Source: a virus
Reading direction: 5' to 3' (one strand)
DNA: 32,319 bases
IMG/VR virus record: IMGVR_UViG_3300034374_004719
Coordinates: 1 to 32,319 of that record
The translations under genes and the position numbers were made by a program. This document shows, one piece after another, positions 1 through 6,832 of this stretch. The notes beneath the pieces were generated by a model. It saw nothing but the letters and a program-made list of their open reading frames with translations. It did not search any database and was not told the origin of the DNA. The stretch's first letter is position 1. Each line of letters starts with the position of its first letter.

Positions 1-2
1 CT

Positions 3-1151
3 CCTTCAAAGAGGCGAGGCGGTGCTATTTCTTGGATAGAATTAGAAATACCCGACGCCCCAACGGGAGACGCTACTATAGAATTAGACTCTCAGTCTTT
101 TATAGAGTCTTTAAATGATATAACGGTTTCAACCCCTATTAACGAGTCTTTTACTATAGATTCGTTAAGCTATTCAGAGACTATTAATAATATAGACGTA
201 ACTATATCGACGAGCGTAGCTACAGATTTAGAGTCAATATCTTTAGTAGAAAATATCAACGATATAGCGGTAACCTCTACAGAGAATATATCTACAGACT
301 TAGACTCACTATCTTTAACGGAGGTAGTTAATGACATAAGCGTAACTTCTTTTGCAAATGTATCTACAGATATAGACTCCTTATCCTTAGTAGAAAATAT
401 TAACGATATAGACGTAACTATATCTACAAATGTGTCTACGGATTTAGACTCATTATCTTTAGTAGAAACGGTTAACGATATAGGCGTCTCGGTTTCTGTA
501 AATATATCTACAGATTTAGACTCGTTATCTTTAGTAGAAGGAATAAATAACATAACCGTAAACACTACAGAGAGTATATCTATAAGCTTAGACTCTTTAG
601 GTTTTGCGTCTTCATTAGAGGATTTGTCTGTTATTACTGAAGGGAGCTCTGTTACAGAATTAGATTCATTATCTTTAGTCTTATCTCAATTAGATATAGC
701 CGTAGTTAGCTCAGGAGCTACTACTACCTTATTAGATTCTATTTCGTTTAGTGAAGACATAAAAGATATATCTGTAGAGACAAGTTCTAATATAGATTTG
801 GAGCTTTTAAGTTTTGATTTAATTTTAGATGACATAAGTGTAGACTCAATAACTGAGGTTAATATAGATTCTATAGACTATATTTTTGCATCTAACAATA
901 TAGATGTTTTTAGTGTAGCTAATATATCGGAAGACCTAAACGCTATAAGCTATAATATAGACTTAGGAGCATTATCAGTGTCAGTACCTACAGTATCAAA
1001 CTCAATAACACATATTTCAGAGTCTATACCGTATCCTAATTTTTATAAAAATGTATTAAAGCAAAAAGAAATTAAAGTAAAGACAGATAACAGAGTCGTT
1101 AAGAAAAAAAGAGGTAAGACCTACAAAGAGCTTACGGGACAAAATTATTAA
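3..1151 (+). CDS. Repetitive structural (fibre-like) protein, 5' truncated
   Basis: The reading frame is open from the left edge, so the N-terminus is missing; 382 residues are visible. After about 26 residues a strict 24-residue repeat begins (core like DLDSLSLVE-x-x-NDI-x-V, then a Ser/Thr-rich spacer). It runs for at least ten units, then decays, and the protein ends in a basic tail (KKKRGKTYKELTG). The repeats are acidic, Ser/Thr/Val-rich and Lys-poor, and alternate in a way that suggests stacked beta strands. The gene lies just upstream of scaffold and capsid genes, so a virion protein such as a head fibre is likely, but this is inference. I do not recognise a named family. It could be the 3' part of a larger gene that begins outside the window. 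Confidence 0.75.
   Translation, partial: PSKRRGGAISWIELEIPDAPTGDATIELDSQSFIESLNDITVSTPINESFTIDSLSYSETINNIDVTISTSVATDLESISLVENINDIAVTSTENISTDLDSLSLTEVVNDISVTSFANVSTDIDSLSLVENINDIDVTISTNVSTDLDSLSLVETVNDIGVSVSVNISTDLDSLSLVEGINNITVNTTESISISLDSLGFASSLEDLSVITEGSSVTELDSLSLVLSQLDIAVVSSGATTTLLDSISFSEDIKDISVETSSNIDLELLSFDLILDDISVDSITEVNIDSIDYIFASNNIDVFSVANISEDLNAISYNIDLGALSVSVPTVSNSITHISESIPYPNFYKNVLKQKEIKVKTDNRVVKKKRGKTYKELTGQNY
81..800 (+). repeat. 72-bp tandem repeat array inside the truncated CDS
   Basis: Units begin at 81, 153, 225, 297, 369, 441, 513, 585, 657 and 729, spaced exactly 72 bp (24 codons). The middle units (225-584) are the most alike at the DNA level, with the shared core gatttagactcattatctt and small changes. 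The outer units are diverged, and the next recognisable unit at about 795 is six bases early. Exact phase with diverged flanks suggests growth of the array by unequal exchange in the centre. The array also creates a long open frame on the opposite strand, which is an artefact. Confidence 0.9.
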
Positions 1152-1217
1152 TACTTTTTAATAATTGATATATAATAGATTAATAGACGTTTTATTACTA
1201 ATTAAACAAATGTAAAT

Positions 1218-1817
1218 ATGAACACAAACACAAAAAAGAGACTTAATAAACTCTTAACCCTTTTGGGGGCGGATGTTTTCTTAGAGAGTGCTAAATTAGA
1301 CAACGGTACTGTTGTAGAAGCAGAGAGCTTTGAGGCGGGAATGGAGGTCTTTATAGTGTCAGAGGGAGATAGAGTAGCTCTTCCTATTGGGGAGTACACT
1401 TTAGAAGACGGTAGAGAGTTAGTCGTATCTGAAGAAGGTCTTATCGGAGAAATTAAGGAAGCTTCAAGCGAAGAGGATTCTGTAGAGCCTGAGGTAGCAC
1501 AAGAAGAGGAGCTTCAAGACGAAGTTAAGACTCAACCTAAAAAAGTAGTAGAGACTACTGAGGTACATTTTACTCAAGCTGACATCGACGCTAAGGACAA
1601 AAAGATAGCTGAGTTAGAAGCTAAAATCATAGAGCTATCTGAAGTTTCAGTATCTGAAGACGTAGTGTCAGAGGAAGCTACAGAGGAAGCTACAGAGGAA
1701 GAGACTAAGTTAAACTTTCACAACCCTTTAAAAAATATGAAGCTAAGCAAAGAAGAGGCTTCTAAACCAAAAACAAAACTACAATTTATTCACTCACAAA
1801 TTAGAAACAACATTTAA
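1218..1817 (+). CDS. Putative capsid scaffolding protein
   Basis: This is a 199-residue acidic protein directly upstream (2 bp gap) of the major capsid gene, the usual place for a scaffold. The first ~75 residues have alternating hydrophobic positions (KLDNGTVVEAESFEAGMEVF, then a VALPIGEYTLEDGRELVV segment), a pattern I know from proteins preceding the capsid gene in Bacteroidetes phages. Residues ~80-170 are very Glu-rich, with a predicted coiled coil around DAKDKKIAELEAKIIELSE and a small EEATEEATEEE repeat. The C-terminus is basic (KPKTKLQFIHSQIRNNI), as expected for a tail that docks to capsid protein. Function is inferred from position and composition. Confidence 0.65.
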   Translation: MNTNTKKRLNKLLTLLGADVFLESAKLDNGTVVEAESFEAGMEVFIVSEGDRVALPIGEYTLEDGRELVVSEEGLIGEIKEASSEEDSVEPEVAQEEELQDEVKTQPKKVVETTEVHFTQADIDAKDKKIAELEAKIIELSEVSVSEDVVSEEATEEATEEETKLNFHNPLKNMKLSKEEASKPKTKLQFIHSQIRNNI

Positions 1818-1819
1818 TT

Positions 1820-2746
1820 ATGCCTACAACAACAAATATTACAACAACTTATGCGGGAGAGCATGCGGGTAAGTTTATTTCGGCTTCTTTACTTACAGCT
1901 AATACCATTATGGGAGGCGGTATCGAAGTTAAACCTAATGTAAAATACAAAGAAGTTATTTCTGTATTAAATACAGACGACTTATTAAAAGACGGAACTT
2001 GTGACTTCACAGCGACCTCTACAATTACTAAAACAGAAGCTATTTTAGAGCCTAAGTCTTTACAAGTTAACTTGCAAATCTGTAAGGAAACATTAAGAAG
2101 CGATTGGCAAGCTGTAGAAATGGGCTACTCAGCTCACGACGAAATCCCTAAGAGCTTTAACGAGTACTTAATCGGATACGTAAGCGACAAGACAGCCTCA
2201 GCGGTAGAGACTGCTATTTGGCAAGGAACAGCGGGAGGAGACGGTTCTTTTGCGGGGTTTGAGACTTTATTGAGCCTTGACGCTAATTTACCTTCAGCTA
2301 ACGAGGTAACGGGTACTACTGTAACTTCAGCTAACGTAATTGCTGAAATGGGTAAAGTCCTTGACGCTGTGCCTGATACTATGTTCGGTAAAGAGAATTT
2401 ATATTTATATATCTCTCAAGACGTTTACAGAAAATACGTTAGAGCTTTAGGAACTGCGGGACATCTTGACAGATTCAATAATCAAAGTTTAGATAACGTA
2501 GTATTCGACGGAGTTAAGGTTTTTGTAGCTAACGGAATGTCAGCCAATACAATGATTTGTACTTATAAAGAGAACTTGTTTTTTGGTACGGGATTATTAG
2601 CAGACCATAACGAAGTGTCTGTTATTGATATGGCTATGATTGACGGTTCTCAGAATGTAAGATACGTAGCTCGATTTACTGCGGGAGTAGTTTACGCTAA
2701 CGTAGAAGACATCGTGACTTACGGAATTGTTAACGCCTTGAATTAG
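1820..2746 (+). CDS. Major capsid protein
   Basis: This 308-residue protein is the main shell subunit by context and by its resemblance to Bacteroidetes phage capsid proteins. It follows the scaffold-like gene and is followed by a strong terminator. Features that fit an HK97-type fold include an N-terminal arm (TTTYAGEHAGKFISASLLTANTI), a long helix-containing centre (FNEYLIGYVSDKTASAVETAIWQGT), and a C-terminal beta region (NVRYVARFTAGVVYANVEDI). Its codons are richer in C than those of its neighbours (gacgct, aac), consistent with high expression. No maturation cleavage site can be identified from sequence alone. Confidence 0.8.
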   Translation: MPTTTNITTTYAGEHAGKFISASLLTANTIMGGGIEVKPNVKYKEVISVLNTDDLLKDGTCDFTATSTITKTEAILEPKSLQVNLQICKETLRSDWQAVEMGYSAHDEIPKSFNEYLIGYVSDKTASAVETAIWQGTAGGDGSFAGFETLLSLDANLPSANEVTGTTVTSANVIAEMGKVLDAVPDTMFGKENLYLYISQDVYRKYVRALGTAGHLDRFNNQSLDNVVFDGVKVFVANGMSANTMICTYKENLFFGTGLLADHNEVSVIDMAMIDGSQNVRYVARFTAGVVYANVEDIVTYGIVNALN

Positions 2747-2774
2747 GATTAAATAATAATTAACTAACAAAGAC

Positions 2775-2813
2775 AAAGGGGAGGTTTATCTAAAGATTTT
2801 CCTTCCCTTTTTT
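2775..2813 (+). terminator. Intrinsic terminator after the capsid gene
   Basis: A ten-pair stem (aaaggggagg with ccttcccttt, including one G-U pair) and a 16-base loop are followed by a run of T. It separates the capsid transcript from the tail-tube genes; partial read-through is likely because no clear promoter is visible before the next gene. Confidence 0.75.
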
Positions 2814-2836
2814 AATAACAAATAATATTTTTTTTT

Positions 2837-3358
2837 ATGGCGTGTGATTTAACAACGGGAAGAGGGATAGCATGTAAGAGTATAGGAGGCATCAAACATA
2901 TAGAGTTAGCTAACTTTAACGGAGCGTCAGCTACCTTTTCAGCAGAGGGCTCTATAAGTGCTTTCGATACAGCTACAACCTTCTATAAATTTAACCTTAG
3001 AGGAGCTAACAACTCAATAGACGAGACGGGAGAGTCTTCAAGAGATAATAATACAAGTTTTCAGACTATATCAGGCTCTATACAGCTTCCTTATCAAGAG
3101 GAAGACACTCGTAAAGAGTTGGAAACCTTGTCTAAAGCGAGAGTTTACGTTATTGCCGAAGACTATAACGGAGTCCGTAAATTATACGGATACGACGACG
3201 GTTGCGATATTTCAGTAAGTACTAACTCGGGTTCAGGTATGGGAGACTTTAACGGCTACACTTTAAACATATCGGGAGTTAATACTACATTAGCTCAAAT
3301 AGTTTTAAATGGAGCTACTAATATTTCATTATCAGCAACACAAATAACTCCTAACTAA
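2837..3358 (+). CDS. Tail-tube-like structural protein, first of two paralogues
   Basis: This 173-residue protein begins MACDLTTGRGIACKSIGGIKHI, an N-terminus I recognise from a Bacteroidetes phage structural family usually placed as the major tail (tube) protein. Conserved blocks are FNLRGANNSIDETGE, the RKELETL segment and TNSGSGMGDFNGYTLNISG near the C-terminus. The following gene is a clear paralogue, joined by a TAATG one-base overlap, so the two are translationally coupled. The tube assignment rests on the family pattern and on position after the capsid gene; a head decoration role is the main alternative. Confidence 0.6.
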   Translation: MACDLTTGRGIACKSIGGIKHIELANFNGASATFSAEGSISAFDTATTFYKFNLRGANNSIDETGESSRDNNTSFQTISGSIQLPYQEEDTRKELETLSKARVYVIAEDYNGVRKLYGYDDGCDISVSTNSGSGMGDFNGYTLNISGVNTTLAQIVLNGATNISLSATQITPN

Positions 3359-3891
3359 TGGCGTGCGATATTTCAAAAGGTCGTTTAGTTGGCTGTAAGA
3401 CAGTAGCGGGACTAAAAAGCATAAGTTTTATAAATTATGCTGAGGGGATTTATGGAGATTTAGAGATTAATGTTACTACAGAGTTAGTAGAAGGTACGAG
3501 CTCAGGTAATATAACGATGTATAAGTACGATTTAAGAGGTGCTAATACTATGGACGAAACGGGAGAAACTAACGGAGATAATAATACGGCTTTTTGGTCG
3601 GCTTCGGGTTCTTTAACCCTTGCCTCTCAAGACGCAGTAACTCGTAAAGAGTTGAAGTTATTATCTTATGGTAGACCTATAGTAATAACTGAGGGTTGGG
3701 ACGGCGTTTTTAAGCTTTATGGAGCTCAAAACGGTTGCAATGTTTCAGTAAACACTAACTCAGGTTCGGGATTGGGAGATTTTAACGGATATACATTAAC
3801 TATATCAGCCTCAGAAAAAGAGCCCGCTTTTATAGTTGACTCAGCTATTATAGATGACGGGATTAACTTTACTACTGTAGAGGGAGTTTAA
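3358..3891 (+). CDS. Tail-tube-like structural protein, second paralogue
   Basis: This 177-residue protein is homologous over its whole length to the preceding gene: MACDISKGRLVGCKTVAGLK matches the N-terminus, YDLRGANTMDETGE and RKELKLLS match the middle, and TNSGSGLGDFNGYTLTIS matches the C-terminus. Differences concentrate in residues ~25-55 and at the extreme C-terminus (FIVDSAIIDDGINFTTVEGV), which would be surface or subunit-contact variation. Two adjacent copies suggest a tube built from two subunits, or one tube plus one decoration or terminator version. It ends just before an intrinsic terminator. Confidence 0.6.
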   Translation: MACDISKGRLVGCKTVAGLKSISFINYAEGIYGDLEINVTTELVEGTSSGNITMYKYDLRGANTMDETGETNGDNNTAFWSASGSLTLASQDAVTRKELKLLSYGRPIVITEGWDGVFKLYGAQNGCNVSVNTNSGSGLGDFNGYTLTISASEKEPAFIVDSAIIDDGINFTTVEGV

Positions 3892-3913
3892 CAGAAACTT
3901 TATTTATATATTG

Positions 3914-3942
3914 AAAGGAGGCTTATATAGTCTCCTTTTTTT
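3914..3942 (+). terminator. Intrinsic terminator closing the capsid/tube operon
   Basis: A seven-pair stem (aaaggag with ctccttt) with an 11-base loop is followed by an unbroken T tract. It lies 22 bases after the second tube-like gene and just before the conserved element A, so it insulates the next operon. Confidence 0.8.
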
Positions 3943-3955
3943 GTGCCAAAAAGAC

Positions 3956-4067
3956 GTTTTAAAACGTGACACTTTTAATATTTTTGTCACGATTCAAAAC
4001 AACGTAAATAACTGTCGTTAAGATAGTTATCTAAAAAGTGAGTTACTTAAATATATTAACTAATAAA
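3956..4067 (+). promoter_or_regulatory. Conserved 112-bp regulatory element, copy A
   Basis: This stretch aligns without gaps to 17855-17966. Common parts in order are: a GTTTTAAAAC-type palindrome, GTGAC, 15 unrelated bases, GTCACGATT, AAACAACGTAA, a variable middle, GTTA--TAAAAA, and a nearly identical 3' block (TTACTTA, one variable base, then ATATATTAACTAATAAA). GTGAC/GTCAC is an inverted repeat with the same 15-base spacer in both copies, and a TTTGAAACA-like motif recurs 36 bases apart (3957 and 3993). In copy A the first palindrome is perfect (3954-3967, ACGTTTTAAAACGT). It sits before the portal/lysis operon. A promoter with operator sites is the simplest reading; an origin or packaging signal is possible. 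Confidence 0.7.
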
Positions 4068-4072
4068 TATAT

Positions 4073-4126
4073 AAAAAGGTATCCTCAAAAAATAAAAAGC
4101 TGAATTAACGGGGGGATTCTTTTTTT
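4073..4126 (+). terminator. Terminator-like hairpin in the leader of the portal operon
   Basis: Arms 4073-4086 (aaaaaggtatcctc) and 4111-4124 (gggggattcttttt) pair with one mismatch and two G-U pairs, and the right arm runs into seven T. It lies after element A and 35 bases before the first start codon of the operon. Such placement would let it act as an attenuator; termination of transcripts from the left is the alternative. Confidence 0.5.
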
Positions 4127-4161
4127 ATGATATATTAATACTAAATTCTCGTTATATTAAT

Positions 4162-4554
4162 ATGATATATATAAACGATTCGGGACTCTCTCAGAGTATA
4201 AACTATATAGGAAGAGACGGAGACGCTTACTTATTCGAGTTTACGGATGAGCAGTCTAACGAGAGTTTTTATAAATTAGCTAACGGGTTTGTAGTAGCCT
4301 CTCAGGACTTTAATACTTTTACGGATGTTTTTGATTTCGCTATATTAGACCATGTTTATAATGTAAAGGTATATTCTGAAGGGGTTATTCCTTTTCTCGA
4401 AGTAGATAATTCTATAAATGATAAGAGGGCTTCGGATGAGTTTATATTATATAGAGGTCTATTAAGGGTGGTGTCAGCTTCAGAGAATACTTCAGGGAAC
4501 TTTAGCGATATAATAGAACATAAAAGCTCTAACGAATATATAATACTAAATTAA
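4162..4554 (+). CDS. Unknown small protein at the head of the portal operon
   Basis: This 130-residue protein belongs to no family I recognise. It is acidic and beta-rich in appearance (alternating hydrophobics in YLFEFTDEQSNESFYKLANG and YNVKVYSEGVIPFLEVDNS), has no signal peptide, membrane segment or Cys, and ends in a TAATG overlap with the portal gene. Coupling to the portal suggests a virion or head-assembly role, by context only. The upstream leader is A/T-rich with no Shine-Dalgarno, normal for Bacteroidetes. Confidence 0.6.
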   Translation: MIYINDSGLSQSINYIGRDGDAYLFEFTDEQSNESFYKLANGFVVASQDFNTFTDVFDFAILDHVYNVKVYSEGVIPFLEVDNSINDKRASDEFILYRGLLRVVSASENTSGNFSDIIEHKSSNEYIILN

Positions 4555-6311
4555 TGAAAAACGATAATATACATTTTATAAACTTGTCATCTTACGAAGC
4601 TCCTTCTATTGTCGAGAACGCAAGGGAAGGTATTATAGAGTATGGGGAAGACAATAACTACTTTCAATATTTAATAGATAGATATATAGGAAGCACTACA
4701 AATCAAGTTATAATCTCTCAAATATCAAAAAAGATATACGGTAAAGGATTAGACGCTACCGACTCCAATAGAAAGCCCGAACAATACGCTCAAATGATGA
4801 GTTTGTTAAAACCTAAAGACCTTAGAAAGATAATTTTCGATAGGAAACTTTTAGGTATGGGAGCTATTCAGGTTGCTTATAAAAATAAAAAAGTCTCTTC
4901 TGTGTCTCATTTCCCTATGAATACATTAAGAGCGGGAACTCCTAACGATAAAGGGGATATAACTCGTTGGATGTACCACCCTAATTGGTTAGAGCGAAAG
5001 CGAAGCGATAAACTAAAACCTATTCCCGTATTCGGAACTACAAATAAAACACAAACAGAGGTTTATATAATATCCTCTTATATTTCGGGGTACGTTTTTT
5101 ATCAGCCCGTAGATTACGTAGGAGCTCTTCCTTATGCTTACTTAGAAGAGCAAATTTCAGAGTATTTAATCAACGACATAGATAACGGTTTCTCGGGAAC
5201 TAAGATTATAAACTTTAACAACGGTGTCCCTAACGAAGACCAACAAAGAAGGATAAAAACAGAGACCAAAAACAAGTTCACTTCAGCAAAAGGAGATAAG
5301 GTAGTTATTGCTTTTAACAATAATAAGGAGTCAGCGTCAACTATAGATAACATCCCTTTAGATAACGCTCCTGAGCATTATAGGTATTTATCTGAAGAGT
5401 GTAGGAGTAAGCTAATTACAGCTCATGCTGTAACCTCTCCTTTACTATTAGGGGTTAGAGACGGAGGTAATGGGTTAGGCTCTAACGCTGACGAGATTAA
5501 AAACGCTTCTTTATTTTTTGATAATAGCGTAATAAAATCTTATCAAGAGGAGCTTATAGACGCTTTAGATGAGATATTATCTGTAAACAGTATATCTTTA
5601 AATATGTACTTTAAGACTATTCAACCTTTAGAGTTTATTGATTCTGAAGGTATGGACGGCGAAACAAAAGAAGAGCAAACGGGCGTTAAAATGGCTAAGG
5701 AAAACGAAGGTTTTAACGATAAGGATATGTTAGACTCTTTAGCGGGAGAGCTTTTAGATTTAGAGGAGTGGGAGTTAGTGGATTCGAGAGAATACTCGGA
5801 GGATAACGAAGACTCGGAGGATTGGGCTAACAGATTAATTAAAGAAAAAAGCTCTGTAATTAATAAGCTGTCGGCTTTTATAAAGTCTAAACCAAATGAA
5901 AAAAGCTTTTTAGATAAATCCTTTTACAAGATTAGATATACATACCAAGAAAAATACAGCTCAGATAATAGTAGAGAATTTTGCAAAACTATGATGAACA
6001 GAACAGCTAAAGGTGTTGTATATCGTAAAGAAGACATAGACCAAGCTTCCTTCTCGGGAGTTAATAAATCTCATGGGCATAAAGGACAGAATTATAGTTT
6101 GTTCAAGTACAAAGGCGGGGTTAACTGCGGACATTTTTTTCAAGAGGAGCTATATAGATTAAAATCTAAAACAGAAAAACATATATCTAAAGGGGAAGAG
6201 GTTAACTCTATTCCTAAAACATACACTCCAAAAGGCAAGGAGTACGAGACCTCAACTGTAGCTCCAAAAGATATGCCAAGAAACGGACATCACCCAAAAT
6301 ATAAAGGATAA
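4554..6311 (+). CDS. Portal protein with fused gpF/gp7-like C-terminal domain
   Basis: This 585-residue protein would form the dodecameric DNA channel of the head. Residues ~1-390 have the portal pattern: an N-terminal segment with SSYEAPSIVENAREGIIEYG, YFQYLIDRYIGSTTNQVIIS, a GMGAIQVAYKN core strand, and a clip/wing region ending near SPLLLGVRDGGNGLGSNADE, typical of Bacteroidetes phage portals. After an acidic linker (~395-425), residues ~455-555 form a separate domain with REFCKTMM, GVVYRKEDID and KGGVNCGHFF. The Cys and the N-C-x-H pattern resemble the C-terminal module of Mu gpF/SPP1 gp7-type minor head proteins. The tail is basic and low complexity. Portal identity is fairly secure; the C-terminal match is by motif only. 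Confidence 0.75.
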   Translation: MKNDNIHFINLSSYEAPSIVENAREGIIEYGEDNNYFQYLIDRYIGSTTNQVIISQISKKIYGKGLDATDSNRKPEQYAQMMSLLKPKDLRKIIFDRKLLGMGAIQVAYKNKKVSSVSHFPMNTLRAGTPNDKGDITRWMYHPNWLERKRSDKLKPIPVFGTTNKTQTEVYIISSYISGYVFYQPVDYVGALPYAYLEEQISEYLINDIDNGFSGTKIINFNNGVPNEDQQRRIKTETKNKFTSAKGDKVVIAFNNNKESASTIDNIPLDNAPEHYRYLSEECRSKLITAHAVTSPLLLGVRDGGNGLGSNADEIKNASLFFDNSVIKSYQEELIDALDEILSVNSISLNMYFKTIQPLEFIDSEGMDGETKEEQTGVKMAKENEGFNDKDMLDSLAGELLDLEEWELVDSREYSEDNEDSEDWANRLIKEKSSVINKLSAFIKSKPNEKSFLDKSFYKIRYTYQEKYSSDNSREFCKTMMNRTAKGVVYRKEDIDQASFSGVNKSHGHKGQNYSLFKYKGGVNCGHFFQEELYRLKSKTEKHISKGEEVNSIPKTYTPKGKEYETSTVAPKDMPRNGHHPKYKG

Positions 6312-6312
6312 A

Positions 6313-6822
6313 ATGAAAGCTCTCTTTATCAGTATTCAAGACATAAAAAGACATAGTCTAATTGACGGAAACTTAGACGCAACTAAGATAACTCCTTACA
6401 TAGAGAAGGCTCAAGATATTCACGTACAGTCCTATTTAGGGACTGACTTGTACGAGAAATTTCAGAGTATAATAATAGCTCAGACTATGGATGAAGTAGA
6501 AAACGCAGACTATAAACTACTAATAAATAATTATATAAAACCTATGTTGGTCGAGTGGTCGTTAGTTATGTATCTGCCTTTCGCTTCTATTACAATCGCT
6601 AACGGTGGTGTATTTAAGCATAGCTCAGAGAACTCTGAAACATTAAGCAAAGACGAAGTAGATTATATACAAGAGCAAACGAGAATTAACGCTAACTTCT
6701 ATACTGATAGATTGGTTAAATATCTATGCGACAACTCTACTAAATTCCCTGAATATAAAACTAACTCGGGCTCAGATATATCTCCTACGGGATACGTAGA
6801 CTACTTAACTTGGTTAACTTAA
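6313..6822 (+). CDS. Putative head-tail connector (gp6/DUF6712-like)
   Basis: This 169-residue, mostly helical protein starts one base after the portal stop. The pattern ISIQDIKRHSLIDGNLDATKITPYIEKAQDIHVQSYLGTDLYEKF resembles head-tail connector proteins (gp6-like, including the Bacteroidetes DUF6712 type) that begin with a helix, a D-x-x-K-I stretch and a Q-x-x-x-x-x-x-LG-x-x-LY segment. Later helices (LLINNYIKPMLVEWSLVMYLPF) fit the same fold. Position after the portal supports a neck role. The family assignment is from memory of the pattern. Confidence 0.6.
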   Translation: MKALFISIQDIKRHSLIDGNLDATKITPYIEKAQDIHVQSYLGTDLYEKFQSIIIAQTMDEVENADYKLLINNYIKPMLVEWSLVMYLPFASITIANGGVFKHSSENSETLSKDEVDYIQEQTRINANFYTDRLVKYLCDNSTKFPEYKTNSGSDISPTGYVDYLTWLT

Positions 6823-6832
6823 AAGTGATAAA

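Noticed and set aside
170-565. 131-codon open frame on the minus strand
   Set aside because: It is the complement of the 72-bp tandem repeat; the plus-strand frame has the periodic protein pattern and continues on both sides, and all neighbours are on the plus strand.
81-800. CRISPR-like periodic repeats
   Set aside because: Units are contiguous, coding, diverging copies with 72-bp period and no unique spacers.
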